Part shown: positions 1 to 7,022 of the stretch, in pieces
How positions within the stretch are numbered: position 1 is the first letter of the stretch
How the letters are laid out: each line of letters starts with the position of its first letter
Source: JAFLBI01 sp964616465
GTDB taxonomy: Bacteria; Bacteroidota; Bacteroidia; Chitinophagales; Chitinophagaceae
Assembly (NCBI GenBank): GCA_964616465.1
Contig: CAZTTO010000025.1
Coordinates: 1-11,018 of the forward strand
Length of the DNA stretch: 11,018 nt
Direction: 5' to 3'
Made by a program: the position numbers and the translations under genes
Notes under the pieces: generated by a model
Told to the model about the DNA's origin: nothing
What the model saw: only the letters and a program-made list of their open reading frames with translations
The model's database searches: none

Positions 1-61
1 AGTAATATGCCTTTTTAATCCTTTTTGATTAATGCAAACCTAAAGGACGAACAAGAAAGAA

Positions 62-190
62 GGTTCCCACGACGGGAGATCCCGCATTAAATGCGGGATG
101 ACGATGGAAAAAGAGCGTTCCCACGATTGGAGGCAACCGACGATAAATGTCGGTACTCAAAGCCCGCATCGGAGTGCGGGATGACGAACA
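62..190 (-). repeat. Left cluster of modular palindromic intergenic repeats (two units)
   Basis: Two units are read on the minus strand. Each begins with a TCGTCATCCC-like head and ends in GTGGGAAC. Unit 1 (62-103) has a perfect 10-bp inverted repeat with one central base at 79-99 (arms ATCCCGCATT/AATGCGGGAT), then a tail CTCCCGTCGTGGGAAC. Unit 2 (117-190) has a 6-bp hairpin at 163-180 (CCCGCA/TGCGGG), then the 17-mer CCGACATTTATCGTCGG (complement at 137-153) and a diverged tail. The same modules recur at 5942-6092 in the opposite orientation. I see no ORF worth calling. The cluster lies just past the fusA terminator, a typical place for dispersed extragenic repeats. Confidence 0.8.
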
Positions 191-220
191 AAAAAGGGCA
201 CAGCTTCTGCTGCACCCTTT
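190..220 (-). terminator. Rho-independent terminator of fusA
   Basis: On the minus strand, about 45 nt after the fusA stop, a 9-bp stem (arms 209-217 and 196-204, two G-T wobbles) with a 4-nt AGAA loop is followed directly by six T residues (complement of 190-195). This is a canonical intrinsic terminator. A second perfect hairpin, TTGGTGAA/TTCACCAA at 228-247 with a 4-nt loop, lies between the stop codon and the terminator and may protect the 3' end. Confidence 0.88.
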
Positions 221-263
221 CAATGATTTGGTGAAAATATTCACCAATTATATCAAAGACTGA

Positions 264-2414
264 TTATTCTTCAATCTTCACTTTACCCTTGTTCTTTGCC
301 ATTACTTCTTCTGCAACGTTGTTTGGAGCAGGGCTGTAGTGACTGAATTCCATGGTTGAAGTTGCACGACCGCTCGATAAAGAACGAAGTTGTGTTACGT
401 AACCAAACATTTCACTCAATGGAACTTTCGCCTTAATCACCTGAAGGTTAGCACGGCTGTCCATACCTTCCAACATACCGCGACGACGGTTTAAGTCACC
501 CGTAACATCACCCATGTACTGATCTGGCGTTAATACTTCCACTTTCATGATTGGCTCAAGCAATACCGGTTTCGCTTTTCTACCTGCTTCACGGAAACCT
601 GCTTTCGCACACAATTCAAAACTCATAGCATCAGAATCCACATCGTGGTAGCTACCATCGAATACGCGGATCTTCATGTTGTTCACTGGATAACCAGCTA
701 AAACACCTGTATTCATTGCAGTTTCAAATCCTTTTGTGATTGCTGGAACGAATTCCTTCGGAATAGATCCTCCGAAAATATCGTTTACAAACTGGAAGCT
801 CTTTCCTTCGTTTGCTGCCAACCATTCTTCATCAGCTGGTCCAATTTCAAACTGAATATCGGCGAACTTACCACGACCACCCGACTGCTTCTTCAATACC
901 TCACGGTGTTGAATCATAGCTTGGAAAGCTTCTTTATAAGCAACCTGAGGCGCACCTTGGTTTACTTCCACCTTAAACTCACGACGCATACGGTCGATGA
1001 TGATTTCAAGGTGCAATTCACCCATACCACGCAAAATTGTTTGTCCAGTATCTTCATCGGTATTCACACGCAATGTTGGATCTTCTTCCACCAACTTCGC
1101 GATAGCCATACCCATTTTATCTACGTCGGCCTGAGTCTTAGGTTCAACCGCGATGGCGATAACCGGCTCAGGAATGAACATGTTTTCCAAAGCAATTGGA
1201 TGGTTCTCATCGCAAAGAGAGTCACCAGTTTTGATTTCTTTGAAACCAACAGCAGCACCAATATCACCCGCTTCAATAAAGTCAATTGGGTTTTGCTTGT
1301 TAGCGAACATCTTCATGATACGGCTGATACGCTCTTTCTTACCACTGCGTACATTCAATACGTAGCTACCTGCATCGAGGTGGCCACTGTAGCAACGGAA
1401 GAACGCCAAACGACCTACGAATGGATCAGTCATAATTTTGAAAGCCAATGCTGCAAATGGTTCTTTAGCATCTGGCTTACGAATTAATTCTTCACCTGTA
1501 TTTGGATCGGTACCCTTGATAGCTTCAATATCTACTGGGCTAGGCAAGTAACGACAAACAGCATCTAAAGCAGTTTGTACACCCTTGTTCTTGAACGAAG
1601 AACCACACATCATAGGCACAATGCTTAAATCGATAGTAGCCTTACGGATAGCAGCGTGGATTTCATCTTCAGAGATAGAATTTGGATCTTCAAAGAATTT
1701 CTCCATCAAAGTATCATCATATTCAGCAACAGCTTCTACCAGCTGAGCACGCCATTCGTTGGCTTCTTCCACCATATCAGCAGGAATATCAATTTCATCA
1801 AAAGTCATTCCTTCTGTTTCCATATGCCAGATAATTCCCTTCATCTTAATCAAATCCACCACACCTTTGAAATTATCTTCAGCACCAATTGGCAACTGCA
1901 AAGGCACAGCCTTAGAGCCCAACATTTCACGAACTTGCTTAACTACGTTTAGGAAGTCGGCACCCGCACGGTCCATTTTGTTCACGAAACCTATACGAGG
2001 AACGCCATAACGGTTAGCCTGACGCCATACTGTTTCAGACTGAGGTTCAACCCCGTCTACCGCACTGAACAATGCAATCAAACCATCCAACACACGCATA
2101 GAACGCTCTACCTCTACGGTAAAGTCAACGTGTCCTGGAGTATCAATAATATTGAAGTTATACTTCTTTGTATCTGCAGTTGCCTTACCCAAAACAGTTG
2201 GGAAGTTCCACTGACAGCTTACAGCAGCAGAGGTAATAGTAATACCTCTTTCTTTTTCTTGTTCCATCCAGTCGGTTGTAGCAGCACCATCGTGCACTTC
2301 ACCAATTTTGTGGATCATACCGGTATAGCGTAGGATACGCTCGGTTGTAGTGGTTTTACCCGCATCAATGTGAGCGGCAATACCAAAGTTGCGTTGAAAT
2401 TTCAAGTCGGCCAT
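264..2414 (-). CDS. fusA: Elongation factor G
   Basis: This is the translational GTPase that drives ribosomal translocation and, with RRF, ribosome recycling in the cytoplasm. The 716-residue product is full length for bacterial EF-G. The G domain shows P-loop AHIDAGKT at 14-21, switch I RGITI at 56-60, DTPGH at 91-95 and NKMD at 145-148. Domain IV, which reaches into the decoding centre, carries the loop YHDVDSDAM at about 589-597, and domain V has YMGDVTGDLNRRRG from about 633. About a dozen extra residues between switch I and DTPGH (roughly 70-85) are, as I recall, usual in Bacteroidota EF-G. The ATG at 2414 fits the family N-terminus (MADLKFQRNFGIAAHID). It stands alone here, without rpsL/rpsG upstream or tuf/rpsJ downstream, and has its own promoter and terminator. 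All GTPase motifs are intact, so it is probably the housekeeping copy. A second EF-G paralogue elsewhere cannot be excluded. Confidence 0.98.
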   Translation of the reverse strand: MADLKFQRNFGIAAHIDAGKTTTTERILRYTGMIHKIGEVHDGAATTDWMEQEKERGITITSAAVSCQWNFPTVLGKATADTKKYNFNIIDTPGHVDFTVEVERSMRVLDGLIALFSAVDGVEPQSETVWRQANRYGVPRIGFVNKMDRAGADFLNVVKQVREMLGSKAVPLQLPIGAEDNFKGVVDLIKMKGIIWHMETEGMTFDEIDIPADMVEEANEWRAQLVEAVAEYDDTLMEKFFEDPNSISEDEIHAAIRKATIDLSIVPMMCGSSFKNKGVQTALDAVCRYLPSPVDIEAIKGTDPNTGEELIRKPDAKEPFAALAFKIMTDPFVGRLAFFRCYSGHLDAGSYVLNVRSGKKERISRIMKMFANKQNPIDFIEAGDIGAAVGFKEIKTGDSLCDENHPIALENMFIPEPVIAIAVEPKTQADVDKMGMAIAKLVEEDPTLRVNTDEDTGQTILRGMGELHLEIIIDRMRREFKVEVNQGAPQVAYKEAFQAMIQHREVLKKQSGGRGKFADIQFEIGPADEEWLAANEGKSFQFVNDIFGGSIPKEFVPAITKGFETAMNTGVLAGYPVNNMKIRVFDGSYHDVDSDAMSFELCAKAGFREAGRKAKPVLLEPIMKVEVLTPDQYMGDVTGDLNRRRGMLEGMDSRANLQVIKAKVPLSEMFGYVTQLRSLSSGRATSTMEFSHYSPAPNNVAEEVMAKNKGKVKIEE

Positions 2415-2584
2415 GACTGTTGAATTGTTGTTTAAAGTATGTAGAAAGTTAAAAATGCTTGAGTGATACAGGTTTGAAGCACCTGCAAATGGGCTGGGAA
2501 TATGGTAATTAGGCTCTCATATTATGCCAACCGAATAAGCGTTCACCGGTTCACTCTCACTTTTGGCTCTCTGGTTTGGCGGCG

Positions 2585-2614
2585 CAAAAGTAGCTATTTT
2601 CAGCAAAACGACAA
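2585..2614 (-). promoter_or_regulatory. Bacteroidota-type promoter for fusA
   Basis: The minus strand carries TACTTTTG (complement of 2585-2592), a perfect match to the Bacteroidota -7 consensus TAnnTTTG. A TTG (2612-2614) lies 19 bp upstream, matching the -33 spacing. The transcript would start near 2578, leaving a leader of about 165 nt before the fusA ATG at 2414. The leader contains a 7-bp hairpin (2467-2487, one G-T pair) but no ORF of note. Confidence 0.7.
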
Positions 2615-2625
2615 GAATTAGGTTG

Positions 2626-2648
2626 TTTTCCCCGAAGAATGGGGAAAA
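2626..2648. other. Hairpin between the wzi-like gene and the fusA promoter
   Basis: A perfect 8-bp inverted repeat (TTTTCCCC / GGGGAAAA, 7-nt loop) begins 17 bp after the stop codon of the upstream minus-strand gene. There is no T-tract after the stem on either strand, so it is at best a weak or atypical terminator or a 3'-end stabiliser. It lies just upstream of the fusA -33 box and may insulate fusA from the polysaccharide operon. Confidence 0.35.
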
Positions 2649-2664
2649 ATTGCTAACCACCAGC

Positions 2665-4308
2665 CTATTGAAGTCCATAGGTCAGCCCAATTTGAAGCTG
2701 ATGCTCATTTGAACTTGGTCGGCCTGTGGGGCTATGCCTAATGAATTGAAAGCTGCCTGTAAGGTATAAGTTGTTTATCCATTCATAGGTAGCCTGAAAG
2801 AATACATCCGTCCGCTTCTGTTGTAAGTCGAAGAGAAAGCGAGGCTGTGGCTCTGCAAAATATTGATCAAAAATGGTTCCTTGACCGCCTTTTCTAATAG
2901 ATTGTACCCTAAGCAAGGTTCGGAGTCGGGGTATTGGATTATAGCGTACATATGCCATTAATCTATCGGAATTAGCTCCCAACCAATCGCCCATTAACCA
3001 GTTTTGATGAGTAAAGTTTTGAGCTGGAACAAAATTTTGATAAACAAACGGATTCACTCTATTATATTCAGCGCCAACTGTCAAATAGGGCAACAAAACA
3101 TCAGTAGCACTAAAACCAGCATTCACCCCTATTTGGTTACGGCTTCGTTGTGGATTAAAAACAGTGCTCATTCTAATTTCATCAATGAACAAAGTAGCGT
3201 ACAAGTGGGTTTTCTTGATATGGTTTCTAGAGCTAACTTGAGCAAACAGTTGACCATTTGAACCAGCATTCAAGTTATTGAAGCTTCTGTTATTGTCGTA
3301 TACTTTAAAGAGCATAAAAGGAATCAAAAATCCAGGATCCATTCTATCGCTATAAACTATAGACTCCCCTAAAGCAAAAGTTAATCCTTTTGTTGGTGTT
3401 ACCTGCAAGCTATGAGAAGCTATGAACTTTGGAACAAATAAAATTCTAATGTCGTCTAAAACTCCTGTTGTTCCTGTTCCATAGGTTCTATTGCTATCTA
3501 TGATGTTCGAATTAATCCAACCATGCATGTATTGAAAATGCATCCATTTAAATGGACGATAATCAAATCTCAAGTATGCAAAAGAAGGAGCACGATCGCT
3601 GTGTACAAGACGTCCGTTTTCACCATAGCCCCAGAGGTATTGATCCTTGCCAAGACTAATACTAGCTTTTTTCCAGCTATAAGAAAGATGCCCTCTAATT
3701 TCACTATGATTTTGTGAGCGCGCAGTTGAGTTTCCAACTCGAATTATACCTGTTTGCGGACTCAAACTTCTGAATGTATCTAATCCGCTTCCTGTTTCTG
3801 TCCAATCGCGATAATACAATTGAAATCCCCAGCCTTTCGACTGTCCCCATAATTGGACACCATTGCTGACCTGACGAAAAGAGCTTGTATTACCACTAAT
3901 TTGTCCACCACTAATGATTGGATCTACATGCATTTCAAAATCTTTTGAGCCAATACTCAACATACGCCATCGTCCATTTGCATCCTTTTTTCCAAAACTA
4001 ACTTTTGCAGTAGAGTCTGTGAATTGTAGTGGCCGATATTCTTGCATATAAAAGCTTAATTCTTTCTTTTCAATAGGCAAAAGTTGATCCGACTTAGATT
4101 CCAATTCTTTCAGCCAAGTATATATCTGCATCCGGCTAACAGGACGAACAATATCTTCAAATTCAATCAATCCTTTTTGCGCCATTCTGTATAGATAAGG
4201 ATAGACTTCACTTCTATGATTTTCCCAGATAGTTTGGGCAGAAACTGATGATAATGTACTTATCACCAACAGCACAACAACGTAGAAGTTGCAAAAACGA
4301 ATTTTCAT
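2665..4308 (-). CDS. Wzi-like capsule assembly outer-membrane protein
   Basis: The 547-residue product has an N-terminal signal peptide (about residues 1-24, hydrophobic core VVVLLVISTL, cleavage likely after VSA before Gln25). A short helical region at about 25-95 follows, then many alternating aromatic/polar strands (for example GWGFQLYYRDW, WMHFQYMHGWI) ending in a C-terminal strand LQIGLTYGLQ, typical of an outer-membrane beta-barrel. Overall pattern and length fit the capsule assembly protein Wzi family of Bacteroidota. E. coli Wzi is a surface lectin that holds capsule on the cell, and this protein plausibly anchors or exports the polymer initiated by the neighbour. Its ATG overlaps the stop of the upstream glycosylphosphotransferase by one base (TAATG), so the two are translationally coupled. 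The Wzi name is by overall pattern, not by a short diagnostic motif, so the exact role is inferred. Confidence 0.78.
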   Translation of the reverse strand: MKIRFCNFYVVVLLVISTLSSVSAQTIWENHRSEVYPYLYRMAQKGLIEFEDIVRPVSRMQIYTWLKELESKSDQLLPIEKKELSFYMQEYRPLQFTDSTAKVSFGKKDANGRWRMLSIGSKDFEMHVDPIISGGQISGNTSSFRQVSNGVQLWGQSKGWGFQLYYRDWTETGSGLDTFRSLSPQTGIIRVGNSTARSQNHSEIRGHLSYSWKKASISLGKDQYLWGYGENGRLVHSDRAPSFAYLRFDYRPFKWMHFQYMHGWINSNIIDSNRTYGTGTTGVLDDIRILFVPKFIASHSLQVTPTKGLTFALGESIVYSDRMDPGFLIPFMLFKVYDNNRSFNNLNAGSNGQLFAQVSSRNHIKKTHLYATLFIDEIRMSTVFNPQRSRNQIGVNAGFSATDVLLPYLTVGAEYNRVNPFVYQNFVPAQNFTHQNWLMGDWLGANSDRLMAYVRYNPIPRLRTLLRVQSIRKGGQGTIFDQYFAEPQPRFLFDLQQKRTDVFFQATYEWINNLYLTGSFQFIRHSPTGRPSSNEHQLQIGLTYGLQ

Positions 4309-5708
4309 TAGTATGCGTTTTGATCACCTCTTAAGAGGTTAATAACAGTTTGCAAAATTATTTGACAATCGAGCCAGAACGTCCACCGATGGATATAATA
4401 TAAATCAAAATCTACTCTCTCTTGCATATCGGCTGCCGTTTTAGTTTCGCCTCTAAAACCATTCACTTGAGCCCAACCAGTAATACCAGGAAGAACAATA
4501 TGACGAAGCATGTAATTATCAACCGTATGCATTGATTCTAAGTTAAGCGGTGTTGGATGTGGTCGAGGACCTACAACAGACATATTTCCCATCAATACGT
4601 TTAAGAATTGGGGTAACTCATCTAGATTCGTACTTCGAAGCAATTTACCAATGGGTGTTACTCTCGGATCATCTTTGGTAGCTTGATTATACTTTCCCTG
4701 CTCATCAATATCCTTACTACTTGTAACCATTGTTCTAAACTTGTAGCAAGTAATTTTAGCATTGTTCAACCCCCAACGTTCTTGCTTAAAAAATACAGGT
4801 CCTCGCGAGGTAAGTTTAATTAGTAATGCAATAAGTGGAAATAGAATTAAACCCGCGGTAAGAAAAAAGGTAACTGAAAAAAGAATATCAAATACACGTT
4901 TAATAATTTTATTTTCTATTCTATCGAGTGGAAGTTGGTTTACATTCAACACAGGTAACATTCCAATATTGTTCATTTGAACTACAGAGGAAGTGTATTG
5001 GTAAAAATCGGGTAATATTCTTACAGATACTCTATGATAGTCGCAAGTTTCTAAACAGCTTCTAATTTCCTTGTGAGCACCGTTAGGTAAGGCAACAACT
5101 ACTTCATCAATCGGTTGAGATTTTAGTACTCTGTCTAAATCAGCAATTGAACCATAATATGGACACCCATTTAAAGAAGCTGTAGAAGTATTATCAACAA
5201 AGCCTACGCATTTATATCCATAGTAATAAAACTTATTAACAGTTTCATAAAAATTCCAGGCTGCGGGAGTTGCTCCAACTAACAAAATTTTATCGTACAA
5301 CTTCCCATGGTATAAAGCGGAGTGAATACTTTTCCTAAGTATGTATTTGAATATGGTTGCAAAAAAGAATAAGTAACAAAGGAATATGAAAAAGAAAGTA
5401 AAAGAGTAAAGGTTTTGTTGTAAGAAGAAGAACAAAGAACTTAAAGAAACTGAAAACAGAATAATGTGATATCCAATGAAAACGATTTCTTCAGAAAATT
5501 TATTTGATCTCCTATTAGCATACAATTTAGAAAACAGGGACATAAGGAACCAACACAATGAACCTAAGACTACAAACTTCAAGGCATCCATTCCAAACAA
5601 CTCAATAGAAGACAGGTGCAAACCTATGGTACAAGTCCACGCCAAAACAATGGCTACAACATCTGTAGCATATCTGGTAAAACGGTCCAAACCGGCATTC
5701 TTCTTCAT
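4308..5708 (-). CDS. Undecaprenyl-phosphate glycosylphosphotransferase (WcaJ-like, probably glucose-1-P)
   Basis: This inner-membrane enzyme starts polysaccharide synthesis by moving a hexose-1-phosphate from a nucleotide sugar to undecaprenyl phosphate. With the ATG at 5708 the protein has 466 residues, the usual length of WcaJ/polyprenyl glycosylphosphotransferases. Order: about four N-terminal membrane helices (15-125), a CoA-binding/Rossmann-like domain (140-235: KILLVGATPAA, DEVVVALP), then the catalytic domain with its membrane segment (275-300), KFRTM at 323-327, DPRVTPIG at 347-354, the Asp-Glu dyad D363-E364 in STNLDELPQ, PRPH at 381-384, and PGITGWAQVNG at 407-417. The last motif resembles glucose-specific WcaJ. 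An upstream TTG (5753) would add 15 residues but lies inside the candidate -7 box at 5751-5758, so I reject it. It is the first gene of an operon with the Wzi-like gene. Confidence 0.93.
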   Translation of the reverse strand: MKKNAGLDRFTRYATDVVAIVLAWTCTIGLHLSSIELFGMDALKFVVLGSLCWFLMSLFSKLYANRRSNKFSEEIVFIGYHIILFSVSLSSLFFFLQQNLYSFTFFFIFLCYLFFFATIFKYILRKSIHSALYHGKLYDKILLVGATPAAWNFYETVNKFYYYGYKCVGFVDNTSTASLNGCPYYGSIADLDRVLKSQPIDEVVVALPNGAHKEIRSCLETCDYHRVSVRILPDFYQYTSSVVQMNNIGMLPVLNVNQLPLDRIENKIIKRVFDILFSVTFFLTAGLILFPLIALLIKLTSRGPVFFKQERWGLNNAKITCYKFRTMVTSSKDIDEQGKYNQATKDDPRVTPIGKLLRSTNLDELPQFLNVLMGNMSVVGPRPHPTPLNLESMHTVDNYMLRHIVLPGITGWAQVNGFRGETKTAADMQERVDFDLYYIHRWTFWLDCQIILQTVINLLRGDQNAY

Positions 5709-5750
5709 AAGCGGTGGAAATGCATTGTCTGCACTTCTATGGATAGGTGC

Positions 5751-5758
5751 CAAAGATA
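5751..5758 (-). promoter_or_regulatory. Candidate -7 promoter box of the glycosylphosphotransferase-wzi operon
   Basis: The minus strand reads TATCTTTG, a perfect TAnnTTTG -7 element, 42 bp upstream of the ATG at 5708. No clear TTG is present at -33. That position is occupied by a C8 tract (G8 on the plus strand, 5771-5778). The box argues that translation starts at 5708, not at the TTG at 5753. Confidence 0.5.
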
Positions 5759-5770
5759 GGAGTTTTTGTT

Positions 5771-5778
5771 GGGGGGGG
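5771..5778. repeat. G8/C8 homopolymer in promoter region
   Basis: Eight consecutive G residues on the plus strand (C8 on the transcribed side) begin 12 bp upstream of the candidate -7 box. Such a run is unusual in this AT-rich intergenic DNA and could slip in length. Whether it changes promoter activity is inference. Confidence 0.75.
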
Positions 5779-5784
5779 ATTCTG

Positions 5785-5844
5785 GTCTTTGTTTTGATTC
5801 TGGTCTTTAGACTTTAGTCTTTAGACTTTAGTCTTTGGTCTTTG
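5785..5844. repeat. 7-bp tandem repeat G(T/A)CTTT(A/G)
   Basis: Six uninterrupted heptamers run from 5803 to 5844: GTCTTTA, GACTTTA, GTCTTTA, GACTTTA, GTCTTTG, GTCTTTG. One more isolated unit sits at 5785-5791. Paired units form short inverted repeats (AGTCT-TT-AGACT). The tract lies about 95-137 bp upstream of the ATG at 5708, and a related tract lies upstream of the Wzz-type gene at 10908-10960 on the same side of its operon. Confidence 0.85.
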
Positions 5845-5896
5845 GAAGAACCAGTCTTTGTTAATTTCATAGAAATAATCCCGCACCCTCTCAAAA

Positions 5897-6092
5897 TCAT
5901 CCCGCATGATTCCTGAGCTTGTCCAAGGACAATGCGGGTATTTAGTCCCGACATTTATCGTCGGTAGCGCCCCGTCGTGGGAACGTTTTTTCAACCGTCA
6001 TCCCGACATTTATCGTCGGTGATCTCCCGTCGTGGGAATACTTTTATTGTTCGTCATCCCCCATTTAATGCGGGATCTATCCTCCTGGGAAC
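5897..6092 (+). repeat. Right cluster of modular palindromic repeats
   Basis: The same modules as at 62-190 appear here in plus orientation. A hairpin with outer arms CCCGCAT/ATGCGGG spans 5901-5938. Three units follow at about 5942-5985, 5996-6038 and 6050-6092. Two contain the perfect 17-mer CCGACATTTATCGTCGG (5948-5964, 6003-6019). The third contains a copy of the 21-bp palindrome with one mismatch (6056-6076). All three end in a GTGGGAA-type tail (TCCTGGGAACG in the third). No ORF or transposase is present, so this looks like a clustered REP- or MITE-like non-coding repeat family. Confidence 0.8.
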
Positions 6093-6164
6093 GAAATCGC
6101 ACGAATTCTTTCATTAAAATAATATCGTTGAATGCTTTTCGTTTACCGCGTTCATAAAGAACAG

Positions 6165-6206
6165 ATCCCGCATCGGCCCTTCGAGAGCCTCAGGGACCGT
6201 GCGGGA
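6165..6206. repeat. Compound hairpin, variant of the palindromic repeat
   Basis: Outer arms CCCGCATCGG (6167-6176) and CCGTGCGGG (6196-6204) pair almost fully. An inner CCCT/AGGG stem makes a two-part hairpin. The CCCGCA...TGCGGG boundary links it to the repeat clusters at 5897-6092 and 62-190. No function is evident. Confidence 0.6.
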
Positions 6207-6240
6207 CGTTTTGGTGTGTGATGCGGAATTGTTGATTACA

Positions 6241-6299
6241 CCCGACGCTTGCGGTCGGGACTCGCTTGAATTTTCTTTTTTTACTTTAATTTTTTCAAG
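6241..6299. repeat. Hairpin plus T-rich tract between divergent operons
   Basis: CCCGAC (6241-6246) pairs with GTCGGG (6254-6259). The T-rich stretch after it ends in another small inverted repeat, CTTGAA (6265-6270) / TTCAAG (6294-6299). A hairpin followed by T-runs resembles a terminator on the plus strand, but no gene ends here, so it is more likely one more member of the repeat family. The remaining bases of 5709-6440 hold nothing else I can name. Confidence 0.45.
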
Positions 6300-6397
6300 A
6301 ATAAGAAAGTAAACAAATAATGATTTCAAAGAAACTCACTAGTTCATGAACTTCTTGTATTCAATAACCTAATTCAGAAAGCTTAATGAACCCAATT

Positions 6398-6423
6398 TTG
6401 AAATTAAAAAAATCCCTAATTTG
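6398..6423 (+). promoter_or_regulatory. Possible promoter of the exosortase operon
   Basis: TTG (6398-6400) and TAATTTG (6417-6423) are 16 bp apart, 17 bp before the ATG at 6441. The second element is TAnnTTTG with one base missing from the gap, so the match is near, not exact. It would give a very short leader of about 10 nt. Confidence 0.4.
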
Positions 6424-6440
6424 CTTTTAATTAGTACATC

Positions 6441-7022
6441 ATGTTATCCTCTATCTATCATCAAATAAAAGACGGCCTTGCTGAAATGCCTAGGATGGTT
6501 AAACTCTTCCTGATTCGTGCATTGGTCTTATTTATTGTTTGGGAAAGCATCTATCTAGGTTTGCTGCAAAAGGACAGAATATTGGATGGTCCATTAACTA
6601 ATTTGACTGCAGAACTAACTGCTAAGACGCTTGATATTTTTTACACTAATAGCTATTTTTATACCCTACAAGACACTAAAAGAACCTATTCAGACGGATG
6701 GTTTGAAAATGAAAAGTCTGTTGTCTGGAAAGATCAACAAAGATTAATTGGAATAGCTGATGGATGTAATGGGTTGAATCTATTTATGCTCTTTTTAGGA
6801 TTTATTTTAGCCTATCCTTCAACCATTCGTTTGAAGCTATTCATGGGATTAGGTGGACTGATATTTATTTTTGGAGTGAACATTCTTCGTTGTGTTGGTT
6901 TGGGTATGGTACAAATTCACTACCCCAATTTCACCATCTATGCACATCATTATATTTTTAATGTGCTCACTTATGCAGTCGTTTTTTTCTTATGGATAAA
7001 GTTTAGCAAATGGGCATCTTAA
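6441..7022 (+). CDS. Exosortase family protein (Bacteroidota type, possibly XrtX-like)
   Basis: Exosortases are integral-membrane cysteine transpeptidases, unrelated in fold to Gram-positive sortases, that recognise a C-terminal tag (signature, membrane helix, basic tail) on surface proteins. The 193-residue product is short for the family but has its three expected catalytic residues: Cys109 in DGCNGLNLF (107-115), Arg150 in NILR (147-150), and His169 or His170 in YAHHYIFN (167-174). Hydrophobic segments lie at about 20-42, 112-126, 133-158 and 172-188, with a polar, probably periplasmic, region at about 45-105 before the active Cys. The gene overlaps the next by 13 bp, so the two form an operon. 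Small stand-alone exosortases with a tiny membrane partner are known in Bacteroidota (XrtF and XrtX types). Which subtype this is cannot be settled by eye. No tagged target gene lies in the window. Confidence 0.85.
   Translation: MLSSIYHQIKDGLAEMPRMVKLFLIRALVLFIVWESIYLGLLQKDRILDGPLTNLTAELTAKTLDIFYTNSYFYTLQDTKRTYSDGWFENEKSVVWKDQQRLIGIADGCNGLNLFMLFLGFILAYPSTIRLKLFMGLGGLIFIFGVNILRCVGLGMVQIHYPNFTIYAHHYIFNVLTYAVVFFLWIKFSKWAS

Noticed and set aside
29..247. 72-codon minus-strand ORF at the left end
   Set aside because: It is made of the palindromic repeats and the fusA terminator.
906..1487. 193-codon plus-strand ORF inside fusA, with other antisense frames in fusA, the Wzi-like gene and the glycosylphosphotransferase
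   Set aside because: These are antisense shadows of well-supported genes and have no family-like sequence.
5709..5753. Extension of the glycosylphosphotransferase to a TTG start at 5753
   Set aside because: The TTG lies inside a perfect TAnnTTTG promoter box. The 15 extra residues are not family-like, and ATG 5708 gives the expected N-terminus.
5876..6092. CRISPR-like array
   Set aside because: The repeats are palindromic, of different kinds, irregularly spaced, have no unique uniform spacers, and no cas genes are present.
6114..6329. 71-codon minus-strand ORF in the intergenic region
   Set aside because: It runs through the repeat hairpins, is low in complexity and resembles no protein family.
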